In this document: piece by piece, positions 7,748 to 14,769 of the stretch | Layout of the letters: each line of letters starts with the position of its first letter | Numbering within the stretch: the stretch's first letter is position 1 | Assembly (NCBI GenBank): GCA_041658605.1 | Contig: JBAZZU010000039.1 | Location: forward strand, 1-17,672 | From: JBAZWE01 sp041658605 | GTDB lineage: Bacteria > Actinomycetota > Thermoleophilia > BMS3ABIN01 | Length of the DNA: 17,672 nucleotides | Reading direction: 5' to 3' | Translations under genes and position numbers: made by a program | Notes under the pieces: model-generated | What the model saw: only the letters and a program-made list of their open reading frames with translations | Database searches by the model: none | What the model was told of the DNA's origin: nothing

Positions 7748-8532
7748 GAACACACAGGAACACCTGGCTCGGCCTTCTGGCGGCGCTGCTGGTCGCCGGC
7801 GCGGCCGCGGTCTGGCTCCTGGGATCGGGTTTCCCGCTGATGGACCGTTTCCAGTTTGACTGCAATAATTCGCTGGAGCCGGTGGGTGAAGGCCATGAAC
7901 TCGTACAGACTTTCATCGCGCCCGAAGACGGGCTCTCGCGTGTGGACCTGCGCTTCGACGTCGGCGAAGCGGTCGGAGAGCAGGATCTGGTGTTCGAACT
8001 CTGGGAGATCGCGGGAAGCAATGCCGACGGCACGCCGGTGCTCGGCGACAGGCTCCGTGAGGCGCGCGTTTCCAGCCGTGACGTCGCCGTGTTCTGGATG
8101 CACCGTTTCGAATTCGAGCCCGTCGCAGACTCGGGCGGGAAAACCTACGCGATGAGGATCACCAGCTCGGCGCCGGAGGGCAACGCCCTGAAACTGCGCG
8201 CCAGCGACAAGGACGTTTATGAAGGCGGCGCGGTCTTCCAGGACGGGAAGCCGGAGGACGCCGACCTGAGTTTTGCGCTGTTTCACGAGGCGGGCGCGAT
8301 GCAGACGCTGGAGAGGATAAAGCCCTTCCGTCCATTCCCGCTCAACCGGGCGGAGTTTTTCGTAGTTGTGTTCCTGGCCGCGTCCGCCGCATTCGGATGG
8401 TTGCTCTGGTACATCGCGGGCGGTTCTTCCGCCGATGCGGTGCCGACCGTCGGCGGGAGCCATCAGGGCTCGTCCAGGACTCGCGGCGGCGATGCGACTG
8501 TCGCCGGCCGCGATAACGGCTCCGGGGGATGA
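7744..8532 (+). CDS. Membrane-anchored extracytoplasmic protein, function unknown
   Basis: This 262-aa protein has no family I can name with certainty. It has an N-terminal hydrophobic anchor (about residues 8-27), a beta-rich middle domain of about 165 residues, a second hydrophobic segment (FFVVVFLAASAAFGWLLWYI, about 203-222) and a Gly/Ser-rich polar tail. This predicts both ends inside and the middle outside. The middle includes LVQTFIAPEDGLSRVDLRFD, LVFELWEI and GGKTYAMRITSS, a pattern I associate with beta-sandwich modules attached to DUF2142 or GT39-type membrane transferases. It directly follows the DUF2142 gene, so a partner role such as glycan binding is plausible. The in-frame open region upstream of 7744 lies inside the DUF2142 gene and is a shadow. 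Confidence 0.75.
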   Translation: MRTHRNTWLGLLAALLVAGAAAVWLLGSGFPLMDRFQFDCNNSLEPVGEGHELVQTFIAPEDGLSRVDLRFDVGEAVGEQDLVFELWEIAGSNADGTPVLGDRLREARVSSRDVAVFWMHRFEFEPVADSGGKTYAMRITSSAPEGNALKLRASDKDVYEGGAVFQDGKPEDADLSFALFHEAGAMQTLERIKPFRPFPLNRAEFFVVVFLAASAAFGWLLWYIAGGSSADAVPTVGGSHQGSSRTRGGDATVAGRDNGSGG

Positions 8533-8545
8533 ATCACATGCTTTT

Positions 8546-8556
8546 TGGTATAGAAT
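8546..8556 (+). promoter_or_regulatory. Possible extended -10 promoter upstream of the 841-aa gene
   Basis: In the 87-bp gap after the anchored-protein gene, TGGTATAGAAT contains an extended -10 (TG-n-TATAGA). No -35 match is visible at the right distance. The same octamer TATAGAAT occurs on the minus strand just before the gene at 17605, which supports it. A transcript starting near 8561-8563 would have a leader of about 57 bases containing GGCACG (8569-8574) pairing with CGTGCC (8603-8608) and the palindrome GCCCGGGC (8606-8613). Confidence 0.4.
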
Positions 8557-8619
8557 TTCCGGGAGGCAGGCACGACAGGCTAAGAATAACCACGACAAAA
8601 AACGTGCCCGGGCAGTGAC

Positions 8620-11145
8620 ATGAGCAAAGACATGAGCAATGACATCCGGACGTTGATCGACAGCCAGATCAGGAAGGGCAGCGATGTGCTCAGGCTGAGT
8701 CCGGCGGAGCTCGAGAATGGTCAGCTCAATCCCGGTGCATCTATGTCCACATACGACGCTATCGTCTGCGAGGGCCTGTTCGAGCTTATTGATGATCCCG
8801 GAATTCTCCTGGCTCAGCTTAAGGATATTTTGCGCTCCGAAGGCCGGCTCATCGTGTCGGTGCCAAACGCAGCCAGCGCGTCAAATGTGATGGGCCTGCT
8901 CGACGGCGATCCGGATTTGGGTGATGAGGGACAGGGTGAAGGGCAACAGCGGCGTTTTTATACGCGGCAGGGCATCATCGGTCTGCTCGAGGAGTCCGGT
9001 TATCGGGCCGGGTGGGTCGAAGCAGTGCGCCGGCCCCAGGATCCCGGCAGGCTCGCGGCGGGCAGGGACGCCGCCTCCGCGCAGCCGGACCCGGTGCGGC
9101 ACTCGCTCGCGAATTATCTTGTATCGCTGTCCGATGCCAACGCGGACAGCTTCGTGGTCGTGGCCGCCCGGGCAGGCGAAGGGAAAGCCGAATACAGGCC
9201 CGGGGATGAGGAGACGGCCCGCTGGGCGGCGACCGCGAGCAGGGGTGAGGAACGTATATCGGCGCGCGTCGATGTCGTCATTCCCGTTTTCGATGGCCTG
9301 GCGGCGGTTACGCGCTGTATCGAGAGCGTGTTGTCACAGAAACAGTCCGTCCCCTTTGAAGTCGTTGTCATAATAGACGACAGCGCCGCCCCGGAGATCG
9401 TCGATTACCTGCGTCCGCTTGACAAGGACGGCCGCGTCACGATGATGGACACGGGCACGGCCACGGGTTTTGCCGACGCTGCCAATCTTGGCATGATGCT
9501 TCATCCCGGCCGCGATGTCGTCCTGCTAGAAAGCGATACCGAAGTCAACGGCGACTGGCTCGACCGCCTGCGCCGCTGCGCCGCCAGCGAGCCGGATGTG
9601 GGCATCGTCACCCCCTTCTCAAACAGCGGCTTGTACCTGAGCTATCCCAGGACGATGCGCGACAACCACATGCCGGAAGGCGAGACAACCGCCTCCCTGG
9701 ACAAATATTTCAAGGCCCTTAACCGCGGCAGATGTATCGACCTGCCCTCGGCGGTCGGATTCTGCAACTACATTACCCGACGCTGTCTCGACGAGGCGGG
9801 ATACATGGACTCGCTCCACTTCGGCGACGGTTACAACCACGAGAACGACCTCTCGCTTCGCGCCATGCTCAAGGGGTTCAGGAGGCTGCTCTGCGGCGAT
9901 GTGTTTGTATTCCACGCGGGAAAATTTTTTCAGCCGGCCGACAGGGAGCTCGCCGCAGAGGCTTCGTGCCAGATGGGCCATCGGCATCCCGGCTTCAATG
10001 AGATGTCAGCCGAGCACAGGCTGGCGGACCCGGAGCGCCCCCTCCGCCGCCGGATTGATCTCGAACGACTGGCGCACTCCAGCCGCGACCGGATACTATT
10101 TTTAAGCCACAAGCTGGGCGGCGTCGTCGAGAAACACGCGGCGGAGCTCGCGCATCTGCTGGAGCCCCGCTATGACGTGCTGACGATGAGGTCCGAGGCC
10201 GGCGACGGTTTCGGCGGGGGCGAAAGCGCGCTCAGCATCGAATGGACGCGGACGGGAGAGGAGTTCAGGGCCCGCTTCCCGCTGCCAGGGGCGTATGGTG
10301 ATCTGCTCGATTTCCTCCGTAGCCTGGGCGTCTCACGCCTGCATATCCACCACCTGCATGGTTTCGGCAAGGTGGCGTCCGACCTGGTGCGGGATCTTGG
10401 TGTTCCTTATGACTACACGGTTTACGACTATTACGCGCTCTGTCCCCGCTTTGACATGGTGAACCAGAACAGCGATTTCTGCGGGAAGCCGGAACTAAGG
10501 GACTGTTACCCCTGTCTCGCCGGTGATCCGTGTTTCGAGGGTGAGATGGTGGCGCGCCGCGCGAGTTTCGAGGGGCTGCTCTCAGGTGCTGAGCGCGTGC
10601 TCGTTCCCTCGCATGACGCCCTTGTGACGATGAAAGAATTTTTTCCCGAAGCCGGTTACGTTTACCTGCCTTTTCCAGAAGCGGAGCCCGATGGCGACGC
10701 CGATCCGGATACAAAGAAGAAAATCATCAAAGTGCTGGCGCTGGGAGAATCATTGCTCGTGAGCGGCGCGGAGCTGCTGGAGGCCTGTGCCGCCGACGCT
10801 GTGCGGAAAAACCTGCCTCTTCATTTCAGCGTGATTGGGAGGCAGCCGACAGGCGCCGGCCCTGAGCTGGGTCTGCCCCTGAAATACCTGGGCCCCTACG
10901 CGGAGGATGACCTGGCGCGGCTGATCGAGCTGGAGCGTGCTGACATCATCTTCTTCCCGGCGCGCTGGCCGCAGGTGCATTCCTGCTCACTGGGCGCAGC
11001 TCAGCGAACCGGGCTGCCGGTCGTAGCTCCCGACTTCGGCGTCTTTCCCGAGGCGCTGGAGGGTTACCCGAACACGCACCTGCTCGACTGCGCCAGCGGG
11101 CCCGGCGTCTGGAACGAACTTTTTATATCGCTGGCGGAGGACTGA
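8620..11145 (+). CDS. Three-part protein: degenerate methyltransferase-like domain + GT2 + GT4
   Basis: This is an 841-aa protein. Residues 1-190 align with the methyltransferase encoded at 11698 (shared KGS-VL-L, YDA-VC, SVPN, RRFYTRQ, then LA-YL-S-DA-AD), but the SAM-binding Gly loop and the following acidic strand are gone. Residues 216-440 are a GT2 domain with DDSAAP at 253-258, ESDTEV at 304-309 and GYNHENDLSLR at 404-414 (the usual GYGEEND-C-R motif). Residues 490-840 are a GT-B/GT4 domain with LSHKLGGVVEKHAAEL at 495-510, HIHHLHG at 575-581 and a Cys-rich segment at 608-638. GT2-GT4 fusions of this type are common in polysaccharide clusters; the shrunken N-terminal domain is unusual. 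Two starts are possible, ATG 8620 and ATG 8632, with no strong ribosome site for either. It may be both a polymerising glycosyltransferase and a docking platform for the methyltransferase. Confidence 0.88.
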   Translation: MSKDMSNDIRTLIDSQIRKGSDVLRLSPAELENGQLNPGASMSTYDAIVCEGLFELIDDPGILLAQLKDILRSEGRLIVSVPNAASASNVMGLLDGDPDLGDEGQGEGQQRRFYTRQGIIGLLEESGYRAGWVEAVRRPQDPGRLAAGRDAASAQPDPVRHSLANYLVSLSDANADSFVVVAARAGEGKAEYRPGDEETARWAATASRGEERISARVDVVIPVFDGLAAVTRCIESVLSQKQSVPFEVVVIIDDSAAPEIVDYLRPLDKDGRVTMMDTGTATGFADAANLGMMLHPGRDVVLLESDTEVNGDWLDRLRRCAASEPDVGIVTPFSNSGLYLSYPRTMRDNHMPEGETTASLDKYFKALNRGRCIDLPSAVGFCNYITRRCLDEAGYMDSLHFGDGYNHENDLSLRAMLKGFRRLLCGDVFVFHAGKFFQPADRELAAEASCQMGHRHPGFNEMSAEHRLADPERPLRRRIDLERLAHSSRDRILFLSHKLGGVVEKHAAELAHLLEPRYDVLTMRSEAGDGFGGGESALSIEWTRTGEEFRARFPLPGAYGDLLDFLRSLGVSRLHIHHLHGFGKVASDLVRDLGVPYDYTVYDYYALCPRFDMVNQNSDFCGKPELRDCYPCLAGDPCFEGEMVARRASFEGLLSGAERVLVPSHDALVTMKEFFPEAGYVYLPFPEAEPDGDADPDTKKKIIKVLALGESLLVSGAELLEACAADAVRKNLPLHFSVIGRQPTGAGPELGLPLKYLGPYAEDDLARLIELERADIIFFPARWPQVHSCSLGAAQRTGLPVVAPDFGVFPEALEGYPNTHLLDCASGPGVWNELFISLAED

Positions 11146-11149
11146 TCTG

Positions 11150-11701
11150 GTGACCGGCATGGACTCGAAAAAATATCTTGAAGAATACCTGCGTGGCTTT
11201 CCAGCGAAAGCGAAAAACGGAGCCGCTTCTACGGGTCGTCAAAAAGCCGGGGGGCTGACCCTGCCGGACAGATATCTCTCCGGCGGCCGGGAGACGTTCG
11301 AGTTGAGCGGCCATCTGCCCGCCAGCGTCCTGAGTGGAGCTGAGCTGCTGGACATAATCGATGTGGCGGGCATGCTGGATGAACCCGGCGTGACGGCCGC
11401 CGGTCTCAGGGACAGGATGTCGGAAAAGATCATCAGGCTGAAAGAGGACGAGCGCCGGCTGGCCGACCAGGACAGGCGGCTGCGGATGCAGGAGGCGGAG
11501 CTGCGGGCAATCCACGGGTCGCGGTTCTTCAGGGTGTACCGCATCATCAGCATCCCCTTCAGGGCGGTGCGGTTCGTCAGGTCCCACATGAGCAAGGCGG
11601 CCAGGCATCCCGCATACAGGACGCATCTGGCGGGCAGGGTGCGCATGCTGTTGCGGCGCGGCAAGGAAGAGGAACCTGTCAGGAAGGACCGCATCGAATG
11701 A
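11150..11701 (+). CDS. Small basic coiled-coil protein, function unknown
   Basis: This 183-aa protein starts at GTG 11150, chosen because GGAGG ends 9 bases upstream; an ATG at 11159 is too far from that site. There is no enzymatic signature. Residues 1-85 are mixed and possibly partly disordered. About 85-120 form a charged heptad-rich helix (including MSEKIIRLKEDERRLADQD and RLRMQEAELRAI). A basic amphipathic stretch follows (SRFFRVYRIISIPFRAVRF) and a tail rich in Arg/Lys. The helix-then-S-x-x-x-R-V/L pattern resembles the C-terminal tails of multi-domain glycosyltransferases, where a coiled coil precedes a membrane-associating segment. It follows the 841-aa gene by 4 bp and overlaps the methyltransferase gene (ATGA), so it is probably a scaffold or length-spacer for those two. 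Confidence 0.7.
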   Translation: MTGMDSKKYLEEYLRGFPAKAKNGAASTGRQKAGGLTLPDRYLSGGRETFELSGHLPASVLSGAELLDIIDVAGMLDEPGVTAAGLRDRMSEKIIRLKEDERRLADQDRRLRMQEAELRAIHGSRFFRVYRIISIPFRAVRFVRSHMSKAARHPAYRTHLAGRVRMLLRRGKEEEPVRKDRIE

Positions 11702-12387
11702 GCCCACATATCTACGACCGTCCGGAAGAAATCGACATCACCAACTCCGGTGATTCCCTCGCGCTCATCGCCCGGCTGATAATGAAGGGCAGCGAGGTGC
11801 TGGAGCTGGGGGTGGCCACCGGCTACTTCAGCCGTTACCTGTCTCAGGTGGCTGGCTGCCAGGTCGACGGCGTGGAAATCGATGCCGCAATGGCCCGGGA
11901 GGCGGAACCCTGGTGCCGTAATCTGCTTGTGGCCGACCTGGACGAGATACGGCTGGCGGATCATTTTTCCCCGGGCGCCTATGACGCGGTCGTCTGCGCC
12001 GACGTGCTGGAACACCTGGCCCAGCCGGAAGACGTGCTGGAGCAGCTTAAAGGCCTGCTCAAGCCGGGCGGCGTCGTGGTCATGTCGGTTCCCAACATCG
12101 CTTACGCGGGGCTGGTGCTGAGCCTCATGGCTGGTGAGTTCGAATACCGCAGTGAGGGAATACTGGACAGGACCCACCGCCGTTTCTATACGAGGCAGAG
12201 CCTGCTTGAGATGATAGATGGGGCGGGTTATGAAGTCATGAGCCTGGAGCCTGTGCACCTGCCGCTCCAGCAGAGCGAGTTCTTCGAGAAACTGGACCAC
12301 CTGCCGCTACCGCTGGCCAGGTACGTGCTCTCCCGTGAAGATGCCGACGCCTATCAGTACGTGCTTGCGGCGAGGCCGCGCCCTTAA
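11698..12387 (+). CDS. Class I SAM-dependent methyltransferase
   Basis: This 229-aa protein starts at ATG in an ATGA overlap, with AGGAAGGA about 9 bases upstream. Motif I is VLELGVATG at 34-42, the acidic end of strand 2 is VEID at 59-62, motif II-like residues ADLDEI sit at 79-84, motif post-II is YDAVVCADVLEHL at 95-107, and motif III is LLKPGGVVVMSVPN at 120-133. This is the Methyltransf_11/23 type, frequent in O-antigen clusters, where it acts on sugar hydroxyls or on nucleotide-sugars. All SAM-binding elements are present, in contrast to the paralogous domain of the 841-aa protein. Being last in an operon that includes a Wzt with a sugar-binding domain, it is a candidate for placing a terminal methyl group on the glycan (inference). 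Confidence 0.88.
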   Translation: MSPHIYDRPEEIDITNSGDSLALIARLIMKGSEVLELGVATGYFSRYLSQVAGCQVDGVEIDAAMAREAEPWCRNLLVADLDEIRLADHFSPGAYDAVVCADVLEHLAQPEDVLEQLKGLLKPGGVVVMSVPNIAYAGLVLSLMAGEFEYRSEGILDRTHRRFYTRQSLLEMIDGAGYEVMSLEPVHLPLQQSEFFEKLDHLPLPLARYVLSREDADAYQYVLAARPRP

Positions 12388-12391
12388 GTAA

Positions 12392-12413
12392 CCGTGGCCG
12401 AGCCGGCCGACGG
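12392..12413. terminator. Hairpin between convergent operons
   Basis: CCGTGGCCG pairs with CGGCC-G-ACGG across a 3-base AGC loop, giving nine pairs with one bulged G. It fills the 28-bp gap between two convergent stop codons and can form on either strand. No T-run follows on either side, so it is not a classical intrinsic terminator, but its position suggests a shared stop signal. Confidence 0.45.
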
Positions 12414-12415
12414 CG

Positions 12416-13633
12416 TCATCCTGCTAACAACATCCCCAGCATGGATTTAACACAACCGGGCTGTTCGTCAAGCAGCGCCCGCGTTTCTTCGCTGATGACA
12501 ATATTCTTTCCCGCCATCGACTGTTGCCGGATGTTATAAAGGACCGCCAGTACGTGTCCGTGAACCGGGTCGCCGCCGCTTTTGATAAGACGCAGGTATG
12601 TGTCAATCAGCGAATCGAGGCAGCGGTCGGGCCTGTATTCGACCGTGTCGAAGTATGCCGCCTCGCCCTTCGCCAGCTCGAACACTTTCCGGTCGGAGGC
12701 GATGCGATTGCGCCCAAGTTCCTTCCTCTCGCGCAGAAGCTCGGGAAGCCCCACCAGGAAAGAAGCCAGCGTCGAGAGGTTGGCCCTTATGAACTTCCTG
12801 CGTATGAATGTCCGCGCCAGCAGCCGCACGCCGCGCGCGCAGACGATGCCGGCAACCTGCCGGGGGCTCTCAAAATTCCGGACCACGACCTTCAGCGTAT
12901 TGAGTTCAATCAGGCGGTATTTGAAAGCCAGCGTCTCGTTGCGGGTCACACCGGAATGCATGTGGAGGACGACGGCGTCCGGCTCGACGAGGAAACGGTA
13001 GCCCTGGCTGCGCGCCCGCAGGCACCAGTCGGAATCCTCGAAGTAGAGGAAGTAGCCTTCGTAAAGCGGCCCGACCTCTCTTTTGTCGAAAAGCCGGCGC
13101 TGCAGCAGCGAGGCGCCGAAGCAGGTTCCGAAAACCTCGTCGCGCTGGTCGTACTGGCCCAGGTCGCACTGGCCGATGCCGCGGTTGAAACTGGCGCCGC
13201 TGGTGGGCATGACCGTGCCGACGGCGTCGATCACGCCTTCGTGCGCACTCGACATCATCTTCGGCGCGATGCCGGCACAGTCGGCTCCCGCCGCTTCGAG
13301 TGCGGACTGCATCACCACGAGCGCACCCGGAGTCAGAACGGCGTCGGTGTTCAGCAGCAGCACATACGGCTCCGACGTGTCGTCGATCCCGCGGTTGACC
13401 GCGTGCGCAAAACCGGCGTTGCCCGGCATCTCGATTATGCGCACGTCGGGGTATGCCGCCCTCACCCGGCTGATCATGCCGTCGCCCGAGGCGTTGTCGA
13501 CCAGGGTCACGGCGCATTTGTTGCCGCCGGTCTCAGTGAGTGAATCGAGACAGCGCGCGAGCATGTCCCAGGGGGAGCGGTAGTTGACCATTATGCATCT
13601 GACTTTTTGAGCAGGGTTTCCCGCGCCGCTCAT
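12416..13633 (-). CDS. GT2 glycosyltransferase, rhamnosyltransferase-like, with long C-terminal extension
   Basis: This 405-aa protein is the last gene of the minus-strand operon and overlaps the preceding gene by ATGA, with GAGGAAAC upstream of its ATG. The GT-A core has VNYRSPWDML at 16-25, DNASGD at 46-51, GNAGFAHAVNRGI at 71-83, LNTDAVL at 94-100 (the D-x-D region) and FEDSDWCLRARSQGY at 198-212 (catalytic E-D). This arrangement is typical of WbbL-type rhamnosyltransferases. After about residue 240 come helical, basic segments and then a tail of about 100 residues that I do not recognise and that is unusual for the family. It probably adds a deoxyhexose to a lipid-linked glycan; the donor is unproven. 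Confidence 0.85.
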   Translation of the reverse strand: MSGAGNPAQKVRCIMVNYRSPWDMLARCLDSLTETGGNKCAVTLVDNASGDGMISRVRAAYPDVRIIEMPGNAGFAHAVNRGIDDTSEPYVLLLNTDAVLTPGALVVMQSALEAAGADCAGIAPKMMSSAHEGVIDAVGTVMPTSGASFNRGIGQCDLGQYDQRDEVFGTCFGASLLQRRLFDKREVGPLYEGYFLYFEDSDWCLRARSQGYRFLVEPDAVVLHMHSGVTRNETLAFKYRLIELNTLKVVVRNFESPRQVAGIVCARGVRLLARTFIRRKFIRANLSTLASFLVGLPELLRERKELGRNRIASDRKVFELAKGEAAYFDTVEYRPDRCLDSLIDTYLRLIKSGGDPVHGHVLAVLYNIRQQSMAGKNIVISEETRALLDEQPGCVKSMLGMLLAG

Positions 13634-14769
13634 AGAAGTTTCCTCGCTATTTTCCAGTAAGCCGCCGAGACCGGGTTCGCGATCTTTGTCAGCGGCGAGT
13701 CCTGCAGGTCGGCGAAACCCATTTTATCGGTCCAGAACGATGTGAGCTCGGCGTCGCTCACGTGCCTCTGTCCCTGGACGCGGCGGCGCTTGTCGCGCAC
13801 CATGCCCATGTGGCCGGCGATCCAGGCGTAGCCGCGCATCTTCTGTTTAAACCAGCCGCCGGTGAGTGAGTAGCCGATCATGGCGACCTCCGCGCCCAGA
13901 AAGGCCGGGGCCAGCACCGCGAGACTGCGGGGGCTGTAGTTCTGCAGTAAAAGCAGCAACCGGTTGCGTTCCAGGTAATAGAACTTCATCTGGTTGCGGC
14001 TGAAAGAATATTTGTGGTAGATCTTCGACGCTGGGGCCAGGACGACACGCCAGCCAGCCAGTCGCGCTCGCCAGCTTAAGTCCAGGTCTTCCTGGTACAG
14101 GAAGAGGTCCTCGTCCATGAGTCCGATCTCGTCGATGACCGCGCGCTTGACCAGCAGTGAAGTGCCACTGGCGAAGGGGACGTCCACCGCCGCCGTGAAC
14201 TGCCCGTGGTCTTCCTCCAGGTAATGCCCGCAGTAACCAAAGGCCAGGTAGTGCGCCTCGTTGCCGGCACTGTTGATCATCGCCGGCCGGTCCGCCAGGT
14301 AGATCATCGACTGGCAGACGCCTATGCGCGGATCGCTCTGCGCCACCTCGACCAGCTCGGCCAGCCAGTCGCGGTCGGCGATAGTATCGCTGTTTACCAG
14401 CACGAAGTACTCGGCTTCGCCCGCAAGCGCGTGCTTTAAGCCGGTGTTGCAGCCGCCGGCAAAACCTGAATTGACGCTGTTTGCCAGCAGTTCCACCTGC
14501 GGGAAGTCGCGCCGCATGACATCGACCGAGTCGTCACTGGAGGCGTTGTCGACAACAGTCACACTGTAATTCGTGTAGCTCTGGTCAAGCAGGGAGGGCA
14601 GGCATTCGCCGAGGTAGCTGCTGCCGTTAAAATTGGGGACGATGACCGCGACGCGAGGTCCGCTCGCAGCTTTCAGCGATTCACCGGCGCCGCCCTGATC
14701 GCCCGGCTGCACGCCGCCGCCATCCCCGCCAGAAATTTCACCGCTGTTTTTAATGTCCCCGTCCGTCAA
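13630..14769 (-). CDS. GT2 glycosyltransferase, rhamnosyltransferase-like
   Basis: This 379-aa protein starts at TTG in a TTGA overlap with the methyltransferase stop; GGAGAAG lies 8 bases upstream and supports that start. The first ~37 residues are Gly/Asp-rich and probably disordered, so an internal start is possible. The GT-A core has VIVPNFNGSSYL at 42-53, VDNASSDDS at 73-81, NSGFAGGCNTG at 100-110, LVNSDT at 124-129 and LYQEDLDLSWRARLAGW at 224-240. A hydrophobic segment near 285-311 may contact the membrane. It differs enough from the next gene that the two probably form different linkages. Both lie downstream of a methyltransferase in the same operon. Confidence 0.87.
   Translation of the reverse strand: MTDGDIKNSGEISGGDGGGVQPGDQGGAGESLKAASGPRVAVIVPNFNGSSYLGECLPSLLDQSYTNYSVTVVDNASSDDSVDVMRRDFPQVELLANSVNSGFAGGCNTGLKHALAGEAEYFVLVNSDTIADRDWLAELVEVAQSDPRIGVCQSMIYLADRPAMINSAGNEAHYLAFGYCGHYLEEDHGQFTAAVDVPFASGTSLLVKRAVIDEIGLMDEDLFLYQEDLDLSWRARLAGWRVVLAPASKIYHKYSFSRNQMKFYYLERNRLLLLLQNYSPRSLAVLAPAFLGAEVAMIGYSLTGGWFKQKMRGYAWIAGHMGMVRDKRRRVQGQRHVSDAELTSFWTDKMGFADLQDSPLTKIANPVSAAYWKIARKLL

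Noticed and set aside
12524..13543. A 339-codon plus-strand frame inside the GT2 gene
   Set aside because: It lies entirely antisense to a GT2 gene with intact motifs, and its translation (rich in Arg, Val, Asp, Gln, His) shows no domain. Long antisense frames are expected at this GC content.
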